Assembly (NCBI GenBank): GCA_937958685.1 | Contig: CALGNF010000067.1 | Coordinates: 1 to 8,265, forward strand | Length of the DNA stretch: 8,265 nt | Direction of reading: 5' to 3' | Origin: an uncultured Caryophanales bacterium | GTDB taxonomy: Bacteria; Bacillota_I; Bacilli_A; Izemoplasmatales; Hujiaoplasmataceae | The notes under the pieces: model-generated | The model's database searches: none | Told to the model about the DNA's origin: nothing | The model's input: the letters and a program-made list of their open reading frames with translations, nothing else | Shown here: piece by piece, positions 1 to 5,519 of the stretch | Position numbering within the stretch: position 1 is the stretch's first letter | Layout: each line of letters begins with the position of its first letter | Program-made: the position numbers and the translations under genes

Positions 1-2
1 AA

Positions 3-83
3 GAAGGGTTCATTGTTTCTGAACAATTAGGGAAAGAAGTTATCTATAAAAATGTGCAGTTACTAAATCTTATTAAGGAATAA
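3..83 (+). CDS. C-terminal tail of a possible winged-helix transcription regulator (5' end outside window)
   Basis: An open frame enters from the left edge and ends at TAA 81-83, giving 26 residues that begin EGFIVSEQLGKE and end LLNLIKE. The pattern of a hydrophobic turn, a basic/Gly 'wing' (SEQLGKEVIYK) and a short final helix resembles the C-terminal wing of ArsR- or MarR-type DNA-binding proteins. That is inference from a very short piece with no recognition helix visible. It could equally be the end of an unrelated protein. The DNA is AT-rich, like the rest of the left part of the window. Confidence 0.3.
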   Translation, partial: EGFIVSEQLGKEVIYKNVQLLNLIKE

Positions 84-366
84 AGTCATGAATGAGGCAA
101 AGATGAAAACAGGTTATGGTGTATTTGGAAAGGCATATGAATAGATGTTTATTAATGATTTGCATGACAAACGGTCAATTGATCATATATTATTGAAAAA
201 CATGATTTTTTTAGATGAAGACTCAAAATCACCCTTGTATAATGCCTCACAACCAGTCTCTTAAATGATATGCTTTGTATGTATATGATTTCATTATTCA
301 ATACTGATTAATAATCAACTAATCCATTATTGCTATAGTTCTACTTGTTCAGGAGTGAAGATACTT
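84..366. other. AT-rich intergenic stretch with a possible decayed ORF
   Basis: No supported gene lies here. A frame opens at ATG 88, is interrupted by TAG at 142-144, restarts at once at ATG 145 and ends at TAA 262-264; the 39-residue second half starts MFINDLHDKRS. Neither half is recognised, so this may be a decayed gene or chance. Just upstream of the lipoprotein gene there is a 6-1-6 palindrome TGATTAATAATCA (305-317) and a -10-like TATAGT (334-339) with no convincing -35. AGGAG at 351-355 serves the following gene. Confidence 0.3.
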
Positions 367-1530
367 ATGAAAAGGTTGTTTGTATTCGTTTTTACAGTTG
401 CACTATTTGTATCTTTCGGATCCTGCCGCGAAGAATCTACTGGGACCGACACTTTTACAACAACAACAACAATAACCACTGAGGATACTTCTACCTTCAT
501 CACCATATTTCCCCAAATCGAGGATGATGCCAGACCGGCAAATGGGATTGTTGAAGACTATTATGTTGATGATGCAATCAATTTGGACATCGTTGACCAT
601 CTTTCGTTGTATGCCGATAGCAATATAGCTTCAGATGCGTTCAAAGAATTATACAATAACGCTGACAATGTAACAATCATCCCTGTATACGGTATTTATT
701 TGGAGTACACCTCTTTAGCGGTGTGCCTGTTTAGCAATGATGATGTTTTACTTGGCACGAAGACCATTCATGTTTTCGAAGAAGAGGGCGAAGTGCAAAT
801 AACTGAGTTTACAATAATCATAGGAGATACAAGTAATCATAACCCGTTGAGTGACAGACAATGTTTTTTGAAGATCTCGTCTTCTCAAACTGACTATCCC
901 ACCTATCAGTTGCTGGGAGTGGTATATTACGCGATTGAGTTTCAGACAATATACCCTATCGGAATTCTCGATGGAGAAAATGATATCAAGTATTACTACT
1001 ACGGATTATCTAACTTCCGGCTGGTTGAGCCTTTCTCGACAGTAGAAGAGGGGAGAGACAAATTCAACATATACTGGATCATCAGAACTGCGATAATAAA
1101 GAGTATTCCTGTTTTTCCTTGGAAAACGAAAGTGTTGCATAGCCAAGGGTGGATTAATAAGTACAAGCATCAGGATATATTCACTATGGGGGAAACACGC
1201 GTAGACAACCTCTATGATTTCGAAACAGTCATTGCGATACCTTTGCTAGATGAGAATGGACAGGAATACTGCTATGTATTGCATTTGTTATACATTCAAA
1301 ATTACCTGATTGGAGAGGTGATTTTGAAAAAACAAGAAGATGGCGTTAATACTTCAGTATCGGCAATATACGCAGAGAAAACCACGACTGGTGGATACAT
1401 TCCCCTAGAAGGAATCAACTATGTGGCTGCTGTAGAAAAGTTGCTGGTTGGCGTTGATGAAACTCAAGTTGTCGGGATAGGATTTGATGGAAGTGAATAT
1501 AGCTTGATATTTGTCGATACAGGTTCATAG
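367..1530 (+). CDS. Putative lipoprotein of unknown function with Thr-rich tether
   Basis: The protein is 387 residues from ATG 367. It opens with a lipoprotein-type signal: MKR, a hydrophobic stretch (residues 4-17) and FGSC, with Cys20 as the expected lipidation site. Phe at -3 makes the lipobox imperfect. A Thr-rich linker follows (residues 25-43, with five consecutive ACA codons), then an acidic segment and a mostly beta-like, Tyr- and Ile-rich body of about 330 residues with no motif I recognise. ATG 367 is preferred over GTG 355 because AGGAG 351-355 overlaps the GTG but lies 11 nt before the ATG. The likely location is the outer face of the cytoplasmic membrane. It sits upstream of an RHS remnant, which might hint at surface or antagonism functions, but no link is demonstrated. 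No terminator is visible after the stop. Confidence 0.75.
   Translation: MKRLFVFVFTVALFVSFGSCREESTGTDTFTTTTTITTEDTSTFITIFPQIEDDARPANGIVEDYYVDDAINLDIVDHLSLYADSNIASDAFKELYNNADNVTIIPVYGIYLEYTSLAVCLFSNDDVLLGTKTIHVFEEEGEVQITEFTIIIGDTSNHNPLSDRQCFLKISSSQTDYPTYQLLGVVYYAIEFQTIYPIGILDGENDIKYYYYGLSNFRLVEPFSTVEEGRDKFNIYWIIRTAIIKSIPVFPWKTKVLHSQGWINKYKHQDIFTMGETRVDNLYDFETVIAIPLLDENGQEYCYVLHLLYIQNYLIGEVILKKQEDGVNTSVSAIYAEKTTTGGYIPLEGINYVAAVEKLLVGVDETQVVGIGFDGSEYSLIFVDTGS
457..471 (+). repeat. (ACA)5 trinucleotide repeat in the lipoprotein gene
   Basis: Five in-frame ACA codons encode Thr31-Thr35 of the lipoprotein, inside a longer Thr/Ser-rich tether just after the lipidated cysteine. Changes in copy number would lengthen or shorten the tether without shifting the frame. 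Confidence 0.8.
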
Positions 1531-1553
1531 ATATCTTCTTCAGCACAGAGTGA

Positions 1554-1813
1554 TTCACGGTTCTATCTTCCAGTTTGATTGGATTCGCATTAAATGAGGA
1601 TGATTACATCTGTGTCAAGAATCTCCAAGGCGATATCATTGCCATTACTGATACTGAAGGAATCAAGTTAGTCAAATACATCTATGATGCCTACGGCAAC
1701 TTTGTTGTTGATGTACTGAGGGATATAGTTATTTGGCAGAAGCAAATCCGTATACTTACAGAGGCTATCGCTGTGATTGGGAAATCGGGATGTATTACTT
1801 AAATAGCGCTTAA
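1554..1813 (+). pseudogene. RHS-repeat core remnant, frameshifted
   Basis: Two frames together spell the conserved C-terminal RHS core. The first frame (from about 1575) reads IGFALNEDDYICVKNLQGD..., then KYIYDAYGN, matching the usual GF..N...YYYVKNLQGDI...YxYDAxGN pattern. The reading then shifts frame somewhere in about 1700-1735. The second frame (from 1733) gives LAEANPYTYRGYRCDWEIGM and YYLNSA before TAA 1811-1813, matching NPYRYRGYYYDxETGxYYLxSRYYDP but stopping before RYYDP. Intact RHS/YD proteins are over 1000 residues long and carry a toxin domain after this core. Here the long repeat region, the end of the core and any toxin are absent. The piece is therefore a dead 3' fragment, either left by recombination or cut by the element that follows. 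There is no plausible start codon with a ribosome binding site. Confidence 0.8.
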
Positions 1814-1880
1814 CTAGTCGATTTAAATCGTAAATCATTGAAAAGTATGTTTCCAATCTTCGAAAAACCTGGAGTGGGGA

Positions 1881-1905
1881 AACATATTTTTGCCCAAAAT
1901 ATGTT
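1881..1905. repeat. Perfect 10-bp inverted repeat, left copy of a related pair
   Basis: AACATATTTT (1881-1890) and AAAATATGTT (1896-1905) are perfect reverse complements around a 5-nt spacer TGCCC. The motif recurs with a 2-nt deletion at 2129-2146. It could be an element end, a protein-binding palindrome or a hairpin; no T tract follows, so it is not a plus-strand terminator. Confidence 0.6.
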
Positions 1906-2057
1906 ACTGACGTATATTTTACAGCACTTTTTCAAGCAACGACGTACTTTCAACGCACGTGGAAACAGTCTCATTGCTTTCCTGTTGGTAACTGTGATTT
2001 ACCTATTAAGACTGGTTTCTCGTTATTGAGGATAAACAATGTCGAATAAGAAAACAT

Positions 2058-2099
2058 GCCATCAGACCCAATTTTGAGGTGTCCGATGGCGGTTTTTTT
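2058..2099 (+). terminator. Rho-independent terminator
   Basis: GCCATCAGAC (2058-2067) pairs with GTCCGATGGC (2081-2090), with one A-C mismatch in ten positions, and is followed by GG and seven T residues (2093-2099). It lies 9 nt after the TAA of the startless open frame 1834-2049, so it probably once ended that gene. On the minus strand the hairpin is followed by only a short T run (TTTT, read from 2054 down to 2051), so any reverse activity would be weak. Confidence 0.7.
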
Positions 2100-2128
2100 G
2101 ATTTTGACACTCATTTGGATTTTGCGGG

Positions 2129-2146
2129 AACATATTTTCCCAAAAT
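2129..2146. repeat. Right copy of the AACATATTTT-CCCAAAAT motif
   Basis: AACATATTTT is followed directly by CCCAAAAT, repeating the 1881-1900 motif in the same orientation without its central TG. Because the motif is near-palindromic, it also reads as an inverted partner sharing AAAATATGTT. This is the basis for the suspected element boundaries. Confidence 0.5.
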
Positions 2147-2190
2147 GGAACATCAAATCACTCCGATGTAAAAATATCGAAATACTCTGA

Positions 2191-2219
2191 TTGAAAATGG
2201 ATTAATAAAGAGTTATGAT
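2191..2219 (+). promoter_or_regulatory. Sigma-A-type promoter for the small membrane protein gene
   Basis: TTGAAA (2191-2196) and TATGAT (2214-2219) are separated by exactly 17 nt, each one base from the sigma-70/sigma-A consensus. Transcription would start near 2226, giving a 5' leader of about 77 nt before ATG 2303. Confidence 0.6.
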
Positions 2220-2302
2220 AATCCTGAGCGACATGATTGTCTGTAATCCCAACGGGAAATTCATCTTTTGCATTTCCATTATCGCAAGGAAGGAGTGTCA
2301 TT

Positions 2303-2662
2303 ATGAAAAGCAAAACAGTAAGATTGATTGTTGGCATTTGCTCCGTAATTTTGGGAGCGCTCGGTTTGATAGGCCCCATTTCTTATGGCCCTGAAACACT
2401 CGTCTATGTCTTTCAGGCGCTGATGATTGTAATTGGTGTTGCTTTGCTGATGCCGCCATTCCAAAAAGCAATGAGACTCCTGATGATCATAGCCACGGCA
2501 ATTTTCAGTTTGATGGTTGTCACGGGACTGATCATCCTATTCGTGATTCCATTGGCCGGAGTCTTGATTTTTGCCATGGTGGGCATTCCATTCGCCTTCA
2601 GCATTCTGTTTCATGTGCGTCATCACCGGGAAGACAAGCTGTCAAAAGCAAAGTCCGATTAA
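2303..2662 (+). CDS. Small four-helix integral membrane protein, unknown function
   Basis: The protein has 119 residues. ATG 2303 is chosen because AAGGAAGGAG (2286-2295) lies 7 nt upstream; an earlier TTG at 2237 has no such site. The sequence is almost wholly hydrophobic, with predicted membrane segments at about residues 6-27, 30-53, 57-79 and 80-102. Short loops separate them, and a basic, His-rich cytoplasmic tail (HVRHHREDKLSKAKSD) ends it. GxxG-type packing motifs occur in helix 1. I recognise no family. It appears to be a single-gene unit: its own promoter lies upstream, and a weak hairpin followed by a new promoter lies downstream. It could be a small transporter accessory or stress membrane protein, but the sequence does not show which. 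Confidence 0.75.
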   Translation: MKSKTVRLIVGICSVILGALGLIGPISYGPETLVYVFQALMIVIGVALLMPPFQKAMRLLMIIATAIFSLMVVTGLIILFVIPLAGVLIFAMVGIPFAFSILFHVRHHREDKLSKAKSD

Positions 2663-2712
2663 TTTACGATCAAGACCAAATCCGCTTCATCACATGTGAA
2701 TCGCCGGTAGAC

Positions 2713-2731
2713 AAGACCGGTTTCCGGTTTT
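2713..2731 (+). terminator. Weak candidate terminator hairpin after the membrane protein gene
   Basis: AAGACCGG (2713-2720) can pair with CCGGTTTT (2724-2731) around a TTT loop, with one G-T wobble. The short T run is part of the stem, so termination would be inefficient. CAAGAC at 2712-2717 can also pair with GTCTTG at 2735-2740, which overlaps the -35 of the next promoter. Confidence 0.35.
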
Positions 2732-2737
2732 CACGTC

Positions 2738-2766
2738 TTGACATACCGCAAGCAACCACATATAAT
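2738..2766 (+). promoter_or_regulatory. Perfect-consensus sigma-A promoter upstream of rsgA
   Basis: TTGACA (2738-2743) and TATAAT (2761-2766) both match the consensus exactly and are spaced by 17 nt. The expected transcription start is about 2772-2774. A dense run of Shine-Dalgarno-like sequence (GGGAGGAAAGGAG, 2771-2783) follows directly, so the transcript would begin with, or just inside, a ribosome binding site. Confidence 0.85.
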
Positions 2767-2793
2767 GAATGGGAGGAAAGGAGTTGATGTGAT

Positions 2794-2868
2794 ATGAGAG
2801 AATCCGCCAGCACTCGCAATCCAAAAACTGAAGACACATCAACCCGCAGGCCAAGTCGCGAATCATAA
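2794..2868 (+). CDS. 24-residue leader ORF upstream of rsgA
   Basis: ATG 2794 lies 10 nt after AAAGGAG (2777-2783), and the frame ends at TAA 2866-2868, 7 nt before the terminator hairpin. The peptide MRESASTRNPKTEDTSTRRP followed by SRES is hydrophilic and rich in Arg (5), Ser (5) and Thr (4), with no hydrophobic segment, so it is neither a signal peptide nor a membrane toxin. Position and size fit a leader peptide whose translation senses ribosome or aminoacyl-tRNA supply. A start-stop pair ATG-TGA (2787-2792) sits just before it. No homologue is known to me, and ORFs this short can arise by chance; the strong promoter and Shine-Dalgarno are what support it. Confidence 0.4.
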   Translation: MRESASTRNPKTEDTSTRRPSRES

Positions 2869-2875
2869 GATTCCC

Positions 2876-2897
2876 AGGACCGTTTGTGGTCCTTTTT
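2876..2897 (+). terminator. Intrinsic terminator between leader ORF and rsgA
   Basis: AGGACC (2876-2881) and GGTCCT (2888-2893) form a perfect 6-bp stem around the loop GTTTGT, with a run of five T residues at 2893-2897. It lies upstream of the rsgA ribosome binding site and downstream of the only strong promoter in the region. Transcripts must therefore pass it to express rsgA, unless another promoter exists. Confidence 0.7.
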
Positions 2898-2910
2898 ATT
2901 TGCCAGAGAT

Positions 2911-3903
2911 GTGTCTTCCAATCAGAAAGGAGAACTCATCTTCGACAATCATCCACAGCAGTTTTCGACAATCGGGCAGGTTGTTGCGGTTTACCGCGAA
3001 CGCTACCTCGTCGAAGCGAACAACGAACATCGATTCATGGAAGTTAGCGGACGCTTTCGCCATTTGAATCATGGCAAGAGCAGTTATCCTCAAGTAGGGG
3101 ATTTTGTGGTCTTTCATCGCACAAATGATGCAGGGATCATTGAGAGTGTCCAGGAACGAAGAAGCGTCCTCGACAGAACCGATGTCGGTACGATCGGTGA
3201 GCGGCAGATCCTTGCCGTCAATATCGATCTGGTATTTGTCTGTCTGTCGCTGAATCAAGACTTTCACCCGAAAAAACTGCGTAACTATCTCAATCTCACC
3301 TACAGCGGAGTCTACGAGACCATAATCTTGCTTACGAAGAAAGATTTATGTTTCGACACCCAAGCCTATTTCCAGGAAGTCCGCGCCATCACGGATGCGC
3401 CTGTTTTGGCGGTGTCTGCATATGACGCGGGAGATATGGCCGAATTGAGCAACATTCTCAAAGACAAAACGGCCGTTCTTATCGGCTCGAGCGGTGTCGG
3501 CAAATCGACCATCATCAACGAGCTCCTGGGTGAAGCCAGGTTTGTGACCAATACCATTCGTCTCGCAGACGCCCAGGGTCGCCACACGACCGTCAGTCGG
3601 GAATTGGTGCGCCTGCCCTCGGGCGGGGCCATCATCGATACGCCGGGCTTGCGCATCGTCTACGCTTACGATGTCGATGGCGCAGGATTTGCGGACATCG
3701 AAACGCTTGCGGAAGGCTGTCTTTACCGGGATTGCACCCACGCGGTCGAACCCGGATGCATGATCCTACAGGCCATCGCCGACGGAACCATCGACCAAGA
3801 ACGGCTGGACCAATATCGGCACGCAATTAAGCTGAGTGAGCACAATCGTCGCCGCGAAGCGGAAAGAAGCCGCATGACGGAGCGACGCCTGCGGAAGCGT
3901 TGA
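2911..3903 (+). CDS. rsgA: Ribosome small-subunit assembly GTPase RsgA (YjeQ/YloQ/EngC)
   Basis: RsgA is a circularly permuted GTPase that binds the 30S subunit late in assembly and hydrolyses GTP to release assembly factors and check the decoding centre. An OB-fold comes first (about residues 20-75). The G motifs then appear in permuted order: G4 TKKD (142-145), G5-like SA (169-170), P-loop GSSGVGKST (192-200), G2 region GRHTT (223-227), G3 DTPG (243-246). The zinc site CX4CXHX5C follows (C270, C275, H277, C283), then a basic helical tail. The start is uncertain. TTG 2884 lies inside the terminator hairpin and is unlikely. GTG 2911 is the first conventional start after it but has no good ribosome binding site. 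The best Shine-Dalgarno, AAAGGAG (2926-2932), precedes ATC 2938 by 5 nt, which would give a 321-residue protein. The N-terminus is shorter than in many family members. A strong terminator follows the stop, so the gene is its own unit. Confidence 0.93.
   Translation: MSSNQKGELIFDNHPQQFSTIGQVVAVYRERYLVEANNEHRFMEVSGRFRHLNHGKSSYPQVGDFVVFHRTNDAGIIESVQERRSVLDRTDVGTIGERQILAVNIDLVFVCLSLNQDFHPKKLRNYLNLTYSGVYETIILLTKKDLCFDTQAYFQEVRAITDAPVLAVSAYDAGDMAELSNILKDKTAVLIGSSGVGKSTIINELLGEARFVTNTIRLADAQGRHTTVSRELVRLPSGGAIIDTPGLRIVYAYDVDGAGFADIETLAEGCLYRDCTHAVEPGCMILQAIADGTIDQERLDQYRHAIKLSEHNRRREAERSRMTERRLRKR
2926..2932 (+). promoter_or_regulatory. Shine-Dalgarno of rsgA facing an ATC codon
   Basis: AAAGGAG lies 5 nt before the in-frame ATC at 2938-2940. 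No ATG, GTG or TTG occurs at a normal distance in any frame. Either ATC is used as a rare start codon or this match is fortuitous and translation starts at GTG 2911. Confidence 0.45.
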
Positions 3904-3920
3904 ATTTCCCGCATGAAAAC

Positions 3921-3952
3921 ACCGGATCTGGCTGATGCCATTCCGGTTTTTT
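3921..3952 (+). terminator. Strong intrinsic terminator after rsgA
   Basis: ACCGGA (3921-3926) pairs with TCCGGT (3942-3947), and inside it TGGC (3929-3932) pairs with GCCA (3937-3940) around a TGAT loop. Six T residues (3947-3952) follow. It begins 17 nt after the rsgA stop codon and separates rsgA from the downstream genes. Confidence 0.85.
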
Positions 3953-4022
3953 GTGTTGTTGCCGGCCTATATGGCTGTTGATCGGATGCCAATGTTATCG
4001 CCAACATGAGCACGGGCATTGA

Positions 4023-4250
4023 TTGACATCGCGATCGATGGTAAAATATGCAGAGAACGGCGCGGGTGACAGTTATGCGGCCGGTTTCGTCTTAGGGTAT
4101 TTGAAGACCAGTACGGTCAAAGAAGCCATGCGCTTTGCCAGTATCTGTGGCGCTTTCGCTTGTTCGAGCGAGTTGATCTACAATCCGTTGGCCACCGAGA
4201 GTCATGTGGCTTCGCTTCTAAGGAATTTTGACAGAACTTTTCCAACTTAG
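4023..4250 (+). pseudogene. PfkB-family carbohydrate kinase, C-terminal fragment only
   Basis: The frame encodes the second PfkB signature, NGAGDSYAAGFVLGYLKT. It corresponds to D-T-x-GAGD-x-F-xxGF, with the GAGD anion-hole motif and catalytic Asp. A typical helical C-terminus follows (EAMRFASICGAFACS...NPLATESHVASLL). PfkB sugar kinases (ribokinase, fructokinase, fructoselysine-kinase types) are about 300 residues; only about the last 65-70 are present. The sugar-binding N-terminal half and lid are missing, and nothing in the 70 bp between the rsgA terminator and this frame is recognisable as PfkB. There is no ribosome binding site at ATG 4038 or TTG 4023. It cannot be an active kinase. It is best read as a remnant whose 5' part was deleted; the stop lies 39 nt before the next gene. 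Confidence 0.8.
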
Positions 4251-4289
4251 GGAAACGACAAATATGGCAAGCTATACCGGAGGGTCTTG

Positions 4290-4817
4290 ATGATAACGAT
4301 CAGGGAACTTGACGATGAATCGTTGAAGGCGGCAGTAAAACTGAAAATCAGCTGTTGGCCGGAAGAACTCCAAAGGATGCCCGAGAATGCGATCATCTTC
4401 TCGGACGAATATGCGTTTTGGCTGGACTGGAAACATACCGGCCACCTGCACCACGATCTGCGGACCCTGATCGGGGCTTTCGCGGATGAGGAGTTGGTTG
4501 GCGCTTGTTTTGCGAGCATCGCCGAAGTGTCTGATCACCGCGAAGCTGTTGAAATCAACGGCTTGTGGGTTGATGGACGATACCGGGGCCAACACATTGC
4601 CTGCCGCTTGCTGGAAAAAGCCATCTCAGCCTACATTGGTTTGGGAAAAACCGCTGTCATCGTCTATAATGTCCACCATTCACCGGCAAACGCCTTCTTC
4701 AGGAGATTGGGAGGCACACCCATCAGACAAGATCGACAAATGGACGGCAGGCTGCTCGTGGACATCCTCCAATTTGCAATCGACGATCTGCTCGATCGGC
4801 TTCAAATCGAAAACTAG
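4290..4817 (+). CDS. GNAT-family N-acetyltransferase (first of two)
   Basis: The protein has 175 residues. GNAT enzymes transfer the acetyl group of acetyl-CoA to an amine on a small molecule or protein. The acetyl-CoA-binding motif A is clear at residues 91-112: a beta strand GLWVD, then the pyrophosphate loop R-Y-R-G-Q-H-I-A (97-104) and helix CRLLEKAI. Motif B is seen around 131-141 (SPANAFFRRLGG), with the Asn and Phe-Phe/Tyr-x-x-x-G-F-like turn. ATG 4290 is chosen over TTG 4287 because GGAGGG (4279-4284) lies 5 nt before it. The N-terminal half (ISCWPEEL) resembles small-molecule acetyltransferases, but the substrate cannot be told. It opens the enzyme run; no clear promoter is visible within the preceding kinase fragment. 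Confidence 0.88.
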   Translation: MITIRELDDESLKAAVKLKISCWPEELQRMPENAIIFSDEYAFWLDWKHTGHLHHDLRTLIGAFADEELVGACFASIAEVSDHREAVEINGLWVDGRYRGQHIACRLLEKAISAYIGLGKTAVIVYNVHHSPANAFFRRLGGTPIRQDRQMDGRLLVDILQFAIDDLLDRLQIEN

Positions 4818-4934
4818 ACGCCTGACCGATTGCCTTCTCCCAGATTGTGGACGCATGAAGGGGCAATTTCTTGTCTGCAATCAGGCATCGATCACATGGA
4901 AATCATCCTATCAAACCGGAGGTGACGAAACATA

Positions 4935-5519
4935 ATGCAATACACTTATCGCAAGCTGACACTGGAAAACTGGGATGACTTTCAGCAATTGTTCCAAAAA
5001 CACAAAGGTGTGAGAGGCGGATGTTGGTGCGCCTACTACCTGGGAAGACCAAAAGACTTTGTGTTCAGCGAGAAGGAGCGCCACCGGGAGATCCATCACG
5101 AACACGTCAGAACATTCGGTTCGACCGGCATCATAATGTATGAGGCTGATTTGCCCATCGGCTATTGCCAAGTGGCAAAATTTCCCATCATCGAACGGTT
5201 TGACTATGCCAAAGGCTACGAGCGGCTTCCCGATGAGGTCAAAACCCAAAAGGACTGGCGCATTTCCTGCATCTTTGTGGACAAAGACAGGCGCAAGCGC
5301 GGTCTGGCGTCGAAATTGTTCGACTTTGCACTTGAACACATCGCCGACAGTGGCGGCGGCATGCTCGAGGTTTTCCCCTTCGATCACCAATCACCACCAG
5401 CCAATTCCTTCACATTCAACGGTTCGGTCGCCTTTTATACCAAGCGAGGTTTCGAGCGGATCGCGCCGATCGGCACCAGTTCCATCCTGATGCGAAAATT
5501 CATCCAACCGGCCCGATGA
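4935..5519 (+). CDS. GNAT-family N-acetyltransferase with GCWC motif (second of two)
   Basis: The protein has 194 residues. GGAGGTGA (4918-4925) lies 9 nt before the ATG. An N-terminal GGCWCAYY motif (residues 28-35, Cys30 and Cys32) is typical of one GNAT subgroup. Motif A is at about 109-131: ISCIFVD, then R120-K-R-G123-L-A125 binding the acetyl-CoA pyrophosphate, then SKLFDFAL. The C-terminal part holds the usual NGSVAFYTKRGFE (162-174) strand-helix, where Tyr168 may be the general acid. It shows little similarity to the preceding acetyltransferase beyond the fold, so the pair is not a recent tandem duplication. The stop overlaps the next start by 4 bp (ATGA). A gap of 117 bp separates it from the first GNAT gene and holds an ATTGCC/GGCAAT inverted repeat without a convincing T tract. 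Confidence 0.88.
   Translation: MQYTYRKLTLENWDDFQQLFQKHKGVRGGCWCAYYLGRPKDFVFSEKERHREIHHEHVRTFGSTGIIMYEADLPIGYCQVAKFPIIERFDYAKGYERLPDEVKTQKDWRISCIFVDKDRRKRGLASKLFDFALEHIADSGGGMLEVFPFDHQSPPANSFTFNGSVAFYTKRGFERIAPIGTSSILMRKFIQPAR

Larger units (their letters stand above)
1814..2190. other. Gene-free stretch holding a possible IS deletion remnant
   Basis: No complete gene is supported. One frame is open from 1834 to TAA 2047-2049 with no start codon and ends in a plausible protein tail (FPVGNCDLPIKTGFSLLRIN, then NVE). An intrinsic terminator begins 9 nt later. A competing open frame (1838-2029) has no ribosome binding site and no recognisable motif. Related AACATATTTT...CCCAAAAT motifs flank the stretch at 1881-1905 and 2129-2146. 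Together these fit the 3' tail of a transposase gene plus both ends of an insertion sequence whose middle was lost. This is inference: no transposase catalytic motif is present. Confidence 0.35.
2773..2901 (+). promoter_or_regulatory. Structured leader of rsgA: candidate transcription attenuator or short RNA
   Basis: The expected transcript from the consensus promoter would run about 130 nt to an intrinsic terminator, all upstream of the rsgA ribosome binding site. It contains a 24-codon ORF, a perfect 9-bp long-range stem (GTTGATGTG 2783-2791 with CACATCAAC 2835-2843), a 5-bp hairpin over the leader stop codon (GAATC 2860-2864 with GATTC 2869-2873) and the terminator. GAATC at 2800-2804 can compete for the same GATTC arm. 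A ribosome at the leader stop (2866-2868) would reach into the 5' arm of the terminator (2876-2881). Full translation of the leader could therefore favour read-through into rsgA. The parts are seen directly; the mechanism is inferred. Alternatively the terminator simply ends a stand-alone small RNA or peptide gene. Confidence 0.45.

Noticed and set aside
305..317. TGATTAATAATCA palindrome as an operator
   Set aside because: Short palindromes are expected in AT-rich DNA. The neighbouring -10-like TATAGT has no matching -35, so an operator role is unsupported.
1838..2029. 63-codon ORF starting MKSMFPIFEKPG
   Set aside because: It starts at a TTG with no ribosome binding site, spans the 1881-1905 palindrome and has no recognisable motif. 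A competing frame ending at 2049 next to the terminator looks more like the original gene tail.
4228..4264. TTGACA at 4228-4233 as a promoter for the GNAT gene
   Set aside because: No TATAAT-like hexamer lies 16-18 nt downstream; the nearest AT-rich match is about 25 nt away.
4829..4867. ATTGCC/GGCAAT inverted repeat between the two GNAT genes as a terminator
   Set aside because: The loop is long, the stem has a bulge and only TTTC follows, so it is not a convincing intrinsic terminator.
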